From positions 1 through 8,802 of the forward strand of contig CAYWCO010000046.1 in NCBI GenBank assembly GCA_964456815.1: a stretch of 8,802 nt of DNA. The letters run 5' to 3'. The position numbers were made by a program, and so were the translations under genes. Each line of letters opens with the position of its first letter. Position 1 is the stretch's first letter. The notes under the pieces were generated by a model, which saw only the letters and a program-made list of their open reading frames with translations, was not told where the DNA came from and did no database searches. The stretch comes from CAVTZP01 sp964456815. Lineage in GTDB: Bacteria; Chloroflexota; Dehalococcoidia; Dehalococcoidales; BS750m-G39. Shown here piece after piece: positions 1 through 6,083 of the stretch.

Positions 1-74
1 GATTCGAACCCACGGTAGCCAAAGGCTACACACGCTCTCCAGGCGTGCCTGATAGTCCACTCCAGCACCTCTCC
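1..74 (-). tRNA. tRNA-Ser(GGA), 3' end cut by window edge
   Basis: Read on the minus strand, this begins with acceptor strand GGAGAGG (plus 68-74). It then shows a D arm and an anticodon stem CACGC/GCGTG closing the loop CTGGAGA, which gives anticodon GGA (plus 38-40) for UCC/UCU serine codons. A long class II variable arm follows, with GTAGCC pairing to GGCTAC, and then the T loop TTCGAAT. The long variable arm together with the anticodon makes serine firm. The 3' T-stem strand and acceptor end lie outside the window. It is the downstream member of a tandem pair with the next tRNA-Ser. Confidence 0.95.
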
Positions 75-78
75 ACGG

Positions 79-165
79 CGGAGAGGGTGGGATTCGAACC
101 CACGCTTCGCTTGCGCGAAGACCGCTTTTCGAGAGCGGCACCATGAACCACTCGGACACCTCTCC
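79..165 (-). tRNA. tRNA-Ser(CGA)
   Basis: This is a complete class II tRNA of 87 nt on the minus strand. The acceptor GGAGAGG/CCTCTCC is fully paired. Anticodon stem CCGCT/AGCGG closes the loop CTCGAAA, giving anticodon CGA (plus 129-131), which reads UCG. The long variable arm is CTTCGC-GCAA-GCGAAG, and the T arm GTGGG-TTCGAAT-CCCAC is perfect. The discriminator is G (plus 79), the usual serine identity base. CCG rather than CCA follows, so the CCA tail must be added enzymatically. Only four bases separate it from the next tRNA-Ser, so both are probably processed from one precursor. Confidence 0.97.
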
Positions 166-175
166 GATTACCGTA

Positions 176-204
176 ATTATACCATAGCGGAATTTTTTTG
201 TTAT
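176..204 (-). promoter_or_regulatory. sigma70-type promoter for the tRNA-Ser pair
   Basis: On the minus strand there is a perfect -10 TATAAT (plus 176-181). A -35-like ATAACA (plus 199-204) sits 17 bases upstream, matching TTGACA at four of six positions. An A-run lies in the spacer. Predicted initiation near plus 169 is only a few bases before the tRNA-Ser(CGA) 5' end at 165, as expected for a bacterial tRNA operon. Assignment is by sequence and position only. Confidence 0.65.
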
Positions 205-207
205 AAT
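179..207 (+). promoter_or_regulatory. candidate promoter for the permease gene
   Basis: A perfect -10 TATAAT lies at 202-207. The hexamer 17 bases upstream, ATACCA (179-184), is a poor -35 with three of six matches. Initiation near 214 would leave a leader of roughly 28 bases before the GTG start at 242. The boxes physically overlap those of the opposing tRNA promoter. The -10 is convincing and the -35 is weak. Confidence 0.4.
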
Positions 208-241
208 GTCGTAGTTTTTGCTGAAAAGGACTTTGGAATAG

Positions 242-1603
242 GTGCTAGCATTAAGCCAAATCCTTGCCATCACTATCTTCATTGCCATGTTCGTGGCGAT
301 TATAGTGGGTAAGGTGCATCGCTTTATTCCGGCCCTTATCGGTGCCGGCCTTACCCTGGCAATCGTCCTCCTTATTATCATGCAAAGTCCGGGGGCGGTT
401 CTCAGCGTACTGAACCTTGAGCAGCTGGGACAATTGAGGTTCTGGGTACCGGGGCACGAGCCGATAATATCGCATGGCATAAACTGGCAGACCATTATCT
501 TTATTGGCGGCATGATGACCATGGTGGAGGGGTTGGGGGAGGTGGGGTTCTTCCGCTGGCTATGCCTCTATGTGGCTAAGCTGGTCAATTACCGCGTTAT
601 CCCTATCCTGATTGCCTTCATGCTGCTTTCCGGCTTCCTGGCGATGTTCATTGATAGTATTACCGTGTTGTTATTCATGGCTACGGTAACTATTGAGCTG
701 GCCCGCTTGCTTAAATTTGACCCCGTCCCGATAATAATTGCCGAGATTGTCGCCGCCAATACGGGAGGGAGCGCCACCATGTGTGGTGACCCACCCAACA
801 TAATAATAGGTACTGCCTTTGGCTATACCTTTACCGATTTTGCCATTAATACCGGTCCCATTGCTTGGATAGGTATGCTTTTCACCTTGGGCTTCTTCTA
901 CTATGTCTTCCGCAAGATTCTGGCTCCTCCTAAAGGCGTCTCCGGCGTGCCCCTCAATATTTATCCCGAACCTAGGGAGGCGATTATCAGCCCCCGCCTG
1001 TTCTTGTTAAATACTGCCATCTTTATCGTGGTGGTGATCTTGCTCATTACCCATGCTCAGACCGGGTTATCGGTGGCTTTAATTGGCGTTATTGCTGCCT
1101 TTCTCGCCTTGCTGGTGGCAGCCCGAGGGGCATTACATGTTATTAAGAGGGTGGACTGGCGGACCCTGCTCTTCTTTATTGGGTTGTTCATCTGCGTTGG
1201 GGGGCTGGAGGAAACCGGCGTGTTAAAGATGCTTGCCCAGTATATCGGCGATATATCCGGGGGGAGCCTGTTTCTGGTAATACCCCTCATCCTGTGGCTA
1301 TCTGCCTTTGCCTCAGCCATTGTTGATAATATCCCCTTTGCCGCTACCATGGTGCCGGTAATTGCCAACCTGTCGCAGTCACATGGCTTAGCCTTACCCA
1401 CGTTAAGCTGGACTCTAGCCCTGGGGACGGACATCGGCGGTAATGCTACCCCTATTGGGGCATCGGCTAATGTTGTCGGGACAGCCATTGCTGAAAGGGA
1501 AGGCTATCCCATCACTTGGGGGAGGTTTTGCAAGTACGCCATGCCGGCTATGATTTTGGTGGTATCCCTATGCTGGTTGTACTTGGTGCTGAGATACGCT
1601 TAA
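242..1603 (+). CDS. ArsB/NhaD-type ion permease (ion transporter superfamily)
   Basis: This 453-residue, very hydrophobic inner-membrane protein has about ten or more predicted membrane segments along its length. It shows the two half-repeats typical of the ArsB/NhaD/SLC13-like superfamily. The first half carries FIDSITVLLFMATV (136-149) and NTGGSATMCGDPPNIIIG (173-190). The second half carries the matching VDNIPFAATMVPVI (361-374) and GTDIGGNATPIGASANVVG (395-413). In this fold such Asn/Gly/Pro-rich hairpins line the ion site. Family members include arsenite exporters and Na+/H+ antiporters, and sequence alone does not settle the substrate; no ars genes are nearby. The GTG start at 242 has AGGA at 227-230 (11 bases upstream), a somewhat long spacing. 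The stop lies 12 bases before the stress-protein gene, suggesting co-transcription. Confidence 0.88.
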   Translation: MLALSQILAITIFIAMFVAIIVGKVHRFIPALIGAGLTLAIVLLIIMQSPGAVLSVLNLEQLGQLRFWVPGHEPIISHGINWQTIIFIGGMMTMVEGLGEVGFFRWLCLYVAKLVNYRVIPILIAFMLLSGFLAMFIDSITVLLFMATVTIELARLLKFDPVPIIIAEIVAANTGGSATMCGDPPNIIIGTAFGYTFTDFAINTGPIAWIGMLFTLGFFYYVFRKILAPPKGVSGVPLNIYPEPREAIISPRLFLLNTAIFIVVVILLITHAQTGLSVALIGVIAAFLALLVAARGALHVIKRVDWRTLLFFIGLFICVGGLEETGVLKMLAQYIGDISGGSLFLVIPLILWLSAFASAIVDNIPFAATMVPVIANLSQSHGLALPTLSWTLALGTDIGGNATPIGASANVVGTAIAEREGYPITWGRFCKYAMPAMILVVSLCWLYLVLRYA

Positions 1604-1615
1604 TGGAGGAGAGAA

Positions 1616-2500
1616 ATGTGGAAAAGAATTCTTATCCCGCTGGATGGTTCTAACCTAGCTGAGCAAGCCCTTGCCTATGCTGAGGAGCTGGCCGTAGCCT
1701 TTAGTTCTGAGCTTGTCCTGCTCTATGTCAGCGAGTCCAGGGAGAAGCAGTATCACCATATGCACCAGCTTTATGTTGAAGAGGTGGCAAAGCAGCTGAA
1801 GGAGCGCTTCAAGAAGCGTGCCAGGGTCAAGACCGTAGTTCTAAGCGGTGAACCGGCTGAGGAGATTATTGGCTATGCCGAGAAAAATAATATTAGCGTT
1901 ATCATTATGGCGTCTCACGGCCGCTCCGGCATAACGGGGTGGGTAATGGGGGGTGTAGCCAGTAAGGTGCTTCATACAACGAAGGTGCCGGTGATGCTTA
2001 TCAGGGTGGCCAAGCCTCCGCGAAAAGCACCCCGGAAGCGGCTGCTGGAGCGGGTCCTTCTTCCCCTAGATGGTTCCGAGACCGGTGAAGCCGCTGTGCC
2101 CTATGTTCAGGAGCTTATCAGTAAGCTGGGGGTAGAGGTTATCCTCTTTGGGGTGGTGGCAGGGGGGCGGCATGTCCGTACCGTTGGTGGTCTTGACTAT
2201 ATTCTTTACCCCGAGCAAGAACTGGAGTTGATTAAGACAGAAGCTGGGGGATACCTTGACCGGCTTTGCCAGCGCTTGGCGGCTAGGAAAGGCAGGGTGA
2301 GCGTTGAGCTTAAGGTAGGTGATGATATTGCCGGGGAGATTATTAAGTTTGCCAAGAAAGATAGTGTCAGCCTGATTGCTATATCTGCCCATGGGCACTC
2401 AGGCATTGAGAAATGGGTTTTTGGCAGTATTGCCAATAAGGTTGTGCAGGTTAGCAAGATACCGGTTCTGGTGGTCAGGACACAGATTAAGAAGCCGTAG
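1616..2500 (+). CDS. universal stress protein, two tandem UspA domains
   Basis: The 294-residue cytoplasmic protein consists of two UspA domains, about residues 1-131 and 144-288, joined by a basic Pro/Lys/Arg linker (KPPRKAPRKR, 133-142). Each domain opens with the strand motif RILIPLDGS or RVLLPLDGS and ends with a segment of the HGxSGIxxWV type followed by PVMLIR or PVLVVR. The ATP-binding consensus G-2x-G-9x-G(S/T) is nearly met in domain 2 (SAHG at 257-260, then GS at 270-271). In domain 1 it ends GG instead (112-113), so nucleotide binding by domain 1 is less certain. A strong ribosome site, GGAGGAGAG, precedes ATG 1616. Its position directly behind an ion permease is a common arrangement and suggests a regulatory link to transport, but that is inference. 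Confidence 0.93.
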   Translation: MWKRILIPLDGSNLAEQALAYAEELAVAFSSELVLLYVSESREKQYHHMHQLYVEEVAKQLKERFKKRARVKTVVLSGEPAEEIIGYAEKNNISVIIMASHGRSGITGWVMGGVASKVLHTTKVPVMLIRVAKPPRKAPRKRLLERVLLPLDGSETGEAAVPYVQELISKLGVEVILFGVVAGGRHVRTVGGLDYILYPEQELELIKTEAGGYLDRLCQRLAARKGRVSVELKVGDDIAGEIIKFAKKDSVSLIAISAHGHSGIEKWVFGSIANKVVQVSKIPVLVVRTQIKKP

Positions 2501-2504
2501 CTAT

Positions 2505-2534
2505 TTGCATCAATACCTTTCTATCGGTTATGAT
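2505..2534 (+). promoter_or_regulatory. candidate promoter for tRNA-Arg and possibly the por operon
   Basis: TTGCAT (2505-2510, three of six -35 matches) lies 18 bases ahead of TATGAT (2529-2534, five of six -10 matches). Initiation near 2541 would fall about eight bases before the tRNA. No other promoter can fit in the 23 bases between the tRNA and porC, so this may also drive the downstream operon. No terminator separates the stress-protein gene from this region. Confidence 0.45.
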
Positions 2535-2548
2535 ATTAGGTTGTATTC

Positions 2549-2621
2549 GCCCCTGTAGCTCAGGTGGATAGAGCACCAGCCTCCGGAGCTGGGTGCGAGC
2601 GTTCAAGTCGCTCCAGGGGCG
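2549..2621 (+). tRNA. tRNA-Arg(CCG)
   Basis: This is a complete 73-nt class I tRNA. Acceptor GCCCCTG pairs with CAGGGGC. The D stem is GCTC/GAGC. Anticodon stem CCAGC/GCTGG closes the loop CTCCGGA, giving anticodon CCG (2583-2585) for the CGG arginine codon. The T arm is GAGCG-TTCAAGT-CGCTC. The discriminator is G at 2621 and no CCA is encoded (TTG follows). It stands immediately in front of the por operon on the same strand. Confidence 0.96.
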
Positions 2622-2644
2622 TTGGTGTATTAGTGGGAGACTAA

Positions 2645-3214
2645 ATGGCAGAAGAAAATCGGCTTATTGAAATTAGATGGCATGGTCGCGGCGGGCAGGG
2701 GGCGGTTACCTCCGCAGAACTGCTGGCGCAGGCGGCAATAAGTGAAGATAAGTATGCCCACGCCTTCCCTAGCTTCGGGCCGGAGAGGAGAGGGGCGCCG
2801 GTGATGGCTTTTGTCAGGATAAGCAGCCGCCAACCGATAAGAATAAGGGCGGAGATAACCCGGCCTGACGTGGTGGTGGTGCTTGACCCCGGGCTGCTCG
2901 GTGTGGTGGATGTCGCCTCGGGGCTCAAGGAAAACGGGTTGCTGGTGATTAATACCCGGGGCTCGTTTGATGACATTGAAGCTAGGTTTAAGACTAAGTG
3001 CAAAATGGCTAAGGTTGATGCCACCGCTATCGCCAGGGAGGTCTTGGGGATTCCGGTGACCAACACTACCATGATTGGAGCCTTACTTAAAGCCGCCGGC
3101 GTGGTTAAGCTGGAATCTGTGGTTGAACCATTAAAGCGGCGCTTTGGCCGGCTGGCGGAGAAGAATATTAAGGCGATGCAGAGGGCCTACGAGGAGACCG
3201 AAGTAAGGGAGTAA
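2645..3214 (+). CDS. porC: pyruvate:ferredoxin oxidoreductase, gamma subunit
   Basis: This 189-residue protein is the gamma (PorC/PorG) subunit of a multi-subunit 2-oxoacid:ferredoxin oxidoreductase. In the family this domain binds the CoA part of the reaction that yields acetyl-CoA. The N-terminus carries the signature IRWHGRGGQGAVTSAELL (9-26), followed by YAHAFPSFGPERRGAPV (37-53), both hallmarks of the family. The length is normal. The start ATG 2645 follows GGGAG (2635-2639) at good spacing and lies 23 bases after tRNA-Arg. It is the first gene of a gamma-delta-alpha-beta set, the classic porCDAB order. The substrate is most likely pyruvate, but a related 2-oxoacid cannot be excluded from the gamma subunit alone. 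Confidence 0.93.
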   Translation: MAEENRLIEIRWHGRGGQGAVTSAELLAQAAISEDKYAHAFPSFGPERRGAPVMAFVRISSRQPIRIRAEITRPDVVVVLDPGLLGVVDVASGLKENGLLVINTRGSFDDIEARFKTKCKMAKVDATAIAREVLGIPVTNTTMIGALLKAAGVVKLESVVEPLKRRFGRLAEKNIKAMQRAYEETEVRE

Positions 3215-3219
3215 GACCA

Positions 3220-3513
3220 ATGACCAAGCCTGAGGGCGAGATGACCTGGAAGGACCTGGAACTCGGCTCAATAGTAACTGAGCCGGGAAATGCCAGCCAG
3301 TACCAGACTGGCGACTGGAGGTCGGAAAAACCGCTCTTTGATTCCGGCAAGTGCATAAAGTGCGGCATCTGCTATATCTTTTGCCCCGAGGGGTGCGTTG
3401 AGCAGAATGCCGAGGGTTACTTTGAAGCCAATCTGTTTTATTGCAAGGGGTGTGGCATCTGTGCCCGCGAGTGCTGGCCCGGAGCCATTACCATGGTGCC
3501 CGAGGAGGAGTGA
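3220..3513 (+). CDS. porD: pyruvate:ferredoxin oxidoreductase, delta subunit (2x[4Fe-4S] ferredoxin-like)
   Basis: The 97-residue protein has about 40 leader residues, including a GDWRSEKP segment (31-38) typical of PorD. Two complete [4Fe-4S] motifs of the C-x2-C-x2-C-x3-C type follow (C45/C48/C51/C55 and C75/C78/C81/C85). After the last cysteine of the second motif stands Trp-Pro rather than the usual Pro. An extra cysteine, C59, is also present. In the enzyme this subunit carries electrons from the beta-subunit cluster to the external acceptor. A clear ribosome site AAGGGAG (3205-3211) sits inside the end of porC, and the two genes are five bases apart. Confidence 0.93.
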   Translation: MTKPEGEMTWKDLELGSIVTEPGNASQYQTGDWRSEKPLFDSGKCIKCGICYIFCPEGCVEQNAEGYFEANLFYCKGCGICARECWPGAITMVPEEE

Positions 3514-3516
3514 GGA

Positions 3517-4695
3517 GTGATGACAAAAAGGGTTGGTATTGAGGTTTCGCTGGCAATTGGTGAGGCGGTTAGACTGGCTAACGCCGATGTTGTCGCCGCC
3601 TACCCCATCACCCCCCAGACTCATATTGTGGAGCATCTGGCTGAGCTGGTAGCCAACGGTGAACTGGACGCATCCTATATTCCGGTTGAATCCGAGCACT
3701 CAGCAATGAGCGCCTGTCTCGGCTCGTCGGCGGTTGGGGCTCGGACCTTTACCGCTACCGCCGGTCAGGGGCTGGAGCTGATGCATGAGGTCTTGTATGT
3801 TGCCTCATCAATGAGGCTGCCGGTGATTATGACGGTGGCTAATCGAGCCCTGTCAGCGCCACTGAGCGTCTGGGGCGACCATTCTGATGTTATGGCGGTG
3901 CGTGATACCGGCTGGATTCAGATATTTGTTGAGAACGGGCAGGAGACGGTGGATAATGTCCTCTGTGCCTTCCGCATTGGTGAAGACCCCCGGGTGCTGC
4001 TTCCGGTCATGGTTCACCTTGACGGCTTCTACCTGTCGCACATGATTGAGCCGATAGTTTTCCCGGAGCAGAGCCAGGTTGACAGGTTTCTCCCCCCGTT
4101 TAAATACCCCCTGCCGCTTCACCCCGACAAGCCGGTAACTATGGGAGCCTTTGCCATGCCCGTTCTTTATCCCGAGACAAAGAAAGCCCAGGAGGTAAAC
4201 CTGGAAGCGGCTAAGAAGGTTGTTCTTGAGTGCTGGGGGGAGTTTGGTAAGCTCTTCGGGCGAAATTATTCCCCGGTAGAGCACTACCACAGCGAGGATG
4301 CCAAGGTGCTGCTGTTGACCCTGGGCAGCTTTTCTGAAACGGCAATGACCGCCATAGATAAGATGAGGAGGGAGGGCAAAAGTGTGGGGCTGGTAAGGCT
4401 TCGCCTGTGGCGTCCCTTCCCCTTTGCCGAGATTCGCCAGGCTGTTAAAGATGCCGAGGCCCTTATCGTTCTGGATAGGGCACTCTCCTTCGGCGGTCCC
4501 GGCGGTCCGGTCTGCTCCGAGATACGCTCAGCCTTATATGGTGAAGCCAAGAGGCCCAAGGTCATCGGCTTCGTCGGCGGCTTGGGGGGCAGGGATATTA
4601 CCCCGGCTGAATTTGAGGAGATAGTTAATAGAGGCATAGAAATCTCCCGTAAGGGAAGCGATAAAGAGTTTGAGATATTCGGGGTGAGGGAATAA
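3517..4695 (+). CDS. porA: pyruvate:ferredoxin oxidoreductase, alpha subunit
   Basis: This 392-residue alpha subunit supplies the pyrimidine-binding TPP domain and the transketolase C-terminal-like domain. Visible signatures are AAYPITPQT (27-35), the VESEHSAMSA segment (57-66) with the glutamate region that activates TPP, FTATAGQGLELM (78-89), and NRALSAPLSVWGDHSD (109-124). These are characteristic of PorA and favour pyruvate over branched 2-oxoacids. The start is ambiguous: GTG 3517 has AGGAGG at 3503-3508 with ideal spacing, while ATG 3520 is the very next codon, so the difference is one residue. The gene lies three bases after porD and its stop overlaps the start of porB by one base. Confidence 0.93.
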   Translation: MMTKRVGIEVSLAIGEAVRLANADVVAAYPITPQTHIVEHLAELVANGELDASYIPVESEHSAMSACLGSSAVGARTFTATAGQGLELMHEVLYVASSMRLPVIMTVANRALSAPLSVWGDHSDVMAVRDTGWIQIFVENGQETVDNVLCAFRIGEDPRVLLPVMVHLDGFYLSHMIEPIVFPEQSQVDRFLPPFKYPLPLHPDKPVTMGAFAMPVLYPETKKAQEVNLEAAKKVVLECWGEFGKLFGRNYSPVEHYHSEDAKVLLLTLGSFSETAMTAIDKMRREGKSVGLVRLRLWRPFPFAEIRQAVKDAEALIVLDRALSFGGPGGPVCSEIRSALYGEAKRPKVIGFVGGLGGRDITPAEFEEIVNRGIEISRKGSDKEFEIFGVRE

Positions 4696-5627
4696 TGGAA
4701 AACTACGCCGTTTATGTTCCCAGGCTGGTAACCAAAAAAGAGAACTTCGCCCCCGGTCATCGGGCTTGTATCGGCTGCGGGGAGGCTCTGGCGGTGAGGC
4801 TTGCCTGCAAGGCGCTGGGGCAGAATGTGATAATTGCCAGTGCCACCGGCTGTATGGAGATAGTTTCCTCGCCACTGCCTTATACCTCCTGGCGCGTCCC
4901 CTGGATTCATACCCTGTTTGAGAATACCGCCGCCGTGGCTTCGGGCATAGAAGCCGGGCTGAAGATGCTGATGAAGAAGGGCAGAATTGCCCAAAAAGAT
5001 ATTAAGGTGGTGGCTATGGCTGGGGATGGTGGCACCAGCGATATCGGGCTTCAGGCGCTATCCGGAGCCCTGGAGAGGGGACACAACTTCCTTTACCTCT
5101 GCTTTGACAACGAAGCCTATATGAATACCGGCATTCAACGCTCTTCAGCTACCCCCTTTGGTGCATCTACTACCACTTCCCCTGCGGGCAAGGTGAGCAT
5201 CGGGCAGGTTACCTGGAAGAAGGATATGCCGGCTATTGCCGCCGCCCACAATATCCCCTATGTAGCCACTGCCTGCCCCAGCTATCCCTTTGACCTGATG
5301 GCTAAGGTGGAGAAGGGGGCGGCTGTCCAGGGTCCGGCTTATGTGCATATCCTTTCGGTTTGCCCCACCGGCTGGAGAAGTCGTACTGATTTGACCGTCA
5401 GGATAGGTCGTCTGGCGGTGGAGACGGGGATATTCCCCCTGTATGAAGTGGAGAATGGCAAGTATAAGCTGAATTTTGATTTCCCCGAACTCAGGCCGGT
5501 TATTGATTATATGAAGCTGCAGGGCAGGTTCAGGCACCTCTCTGAGGAGCTAATCAATGAGATTCAGCAGCGGGTGAGTGCCGATTACGCTAAGCTTAAG
5601 GAGAAGGCGAGTGAAGGCAAAGGCTAA
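4695..5627 (+). CDS. porB: pyruvate:ferredoxin oxidoreductase, beta subunit
   Basis: This 310-residue subunit binds the TPP diphosphate and the proximal [4Fe-4S] cluster. Cluster ligands are visible as CIGC (C25, C28), ATGC (C53) and VCPTGW (C223), the standard PorB set. The TPP-Mg motif starts at GDGG (110-113) and ends at DNEAYMNTG (138-146), followed by the PorB-typical TPFGASTTTSPAG (153-165). Its ATG at 4695 shares the A of the porA TAA (TAATG), so translation is probably coupled. At its 3' end the last 17 bases overlap the next gene, which is not part of a normal POR enzyme. The C-terminal tail is Lys/Glu-rich. Confidence 0.94.
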   Translation: MENYAVYVPRLVTKKENFAPGHRACIGCGEALAVRLACKALGQNVIIASATGCMEIVSSPLPYTSWRVPWIHTLFENTAAVASGIEAGLKMLMKKGRIAQKDIKVVAMAGDGGTSDIGLQALSGALERGHNFLYLCFDNEAYMNTGIQRSSATPFGASTTTSPAGKVSIGQVTWKKDMPAIAAAHNIPYVATACPSYPFDLMAKVEKGAAVQGPAYVHILSVCPTGWRSRTDLTVRIGRLAVETGIFPLYEVENGKYKLNFDFPELRPVIDYMKLQGRFRHLSEELINEIQQRVSADYAKLKEKASEGKG

Positions 5628-6081
5628 GCCAACGAAGCAGAAGGTAAAAACAGTACTGGATAGATATCAGCGCGACCAAGGCATGCTGGTAGCCATCCTG
5701 CAGGATGTCCAGGCGGAGTACAATTACCTGCCCAAGAAAGCCTTGATGGAGGTTAGCCAGGGTTTGGACATCCCGCTGACCCGGGTCTATAGCGTGGCCT
5801 CCTTTTTTAAGGCGTTCAGCCTGAAACCGAGGGGGCGCCACCTGATTAATGTCTGTCTCGGCACTGCCTGCCATGTCCGGGGGGCGGTTAGAATCTTGGA
5901 CGAGATTGAGCGGGAGTTGGGCATCAAAGCTGGTGGAACCACCAAGGACCTTAAATATACCCTGGAGACGGTTAACTGTGTTGGCGCCTGTGCCCTGGGT
6001 CCTATAGTTATCATTGATGAGGAGTACTCCGGGCAGATGAAGACCGATAGGGTGGAAAATTTACTGGAAAGCTACAAGTAA
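5611..6081 (+). CDS. NuoE/HydC-like [2Fe-2S] thioredoxin-fold subunit
   Basis: With the GTG start at 5611 this is a 156-residue protein of the 24-kDa NADH dehydrogenase subunit family (NuoE, HoxE, HndA, HydC). An N-terminal helical part (about 12-65) is followed by a thioredoxin-like domain with the cluster ligands C82-x4-C87 and C123-x3-C127. In the family this [2Fe-2S] cluster sits beside the FMN subunit and works with NAD(H). The start was chosen because AAGGAG (5598-5603) lies seven bases upstream. Reading further upstream to 5578 would only add 11 arginine-rich residues inside porB. The gene overlaps porB by 17 bases, tying the NAD module to the POR genes. Confidence 0.92.
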   Translation: MKAKAKPTKQKVKTVLDRYQRDQGMLVAILQDVQAEYNYLPKKALMEVSQGLDIPLTRVYSVASFFKAFSLKPRGRHLINVCLGTACHVRGAVRILDEIERELGIKAGGTTKDLKYTLETVNCVGACALGPIVIIDEEYSGQMKTDRVENLLESYK

Positions 6082-6083
6082 AC

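Noticed and set aside
1057..1488. Minus-strand open frame of 143 codons opposite the permease
   Set aside because: No ribosome site or family motif, and the sense strand encodes conserved transporter signatures throughout.
242..1603. Calling the permease an arsenite pump (ArsB) outright
   Set aside because: The fold is shared by antiporters and other anion carriers, and no arsR, arsC or arsA is present.
2549..2621. tRNA-Arg as an attachment site of an integrated element
   Set aside because: No integrase, and I saw no second copy of the tRNA 3' end in the window. The downstream genes are ordinary core metabolism with matching composition.
4284..4994. Long minus-strand open frame (236 codons) opposite porA/porB
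   Set aside because: It lies wholly against two strongly supported family genes, has no recognisable motif and is low-complexity in composition. It is a shadow of the coding strand.
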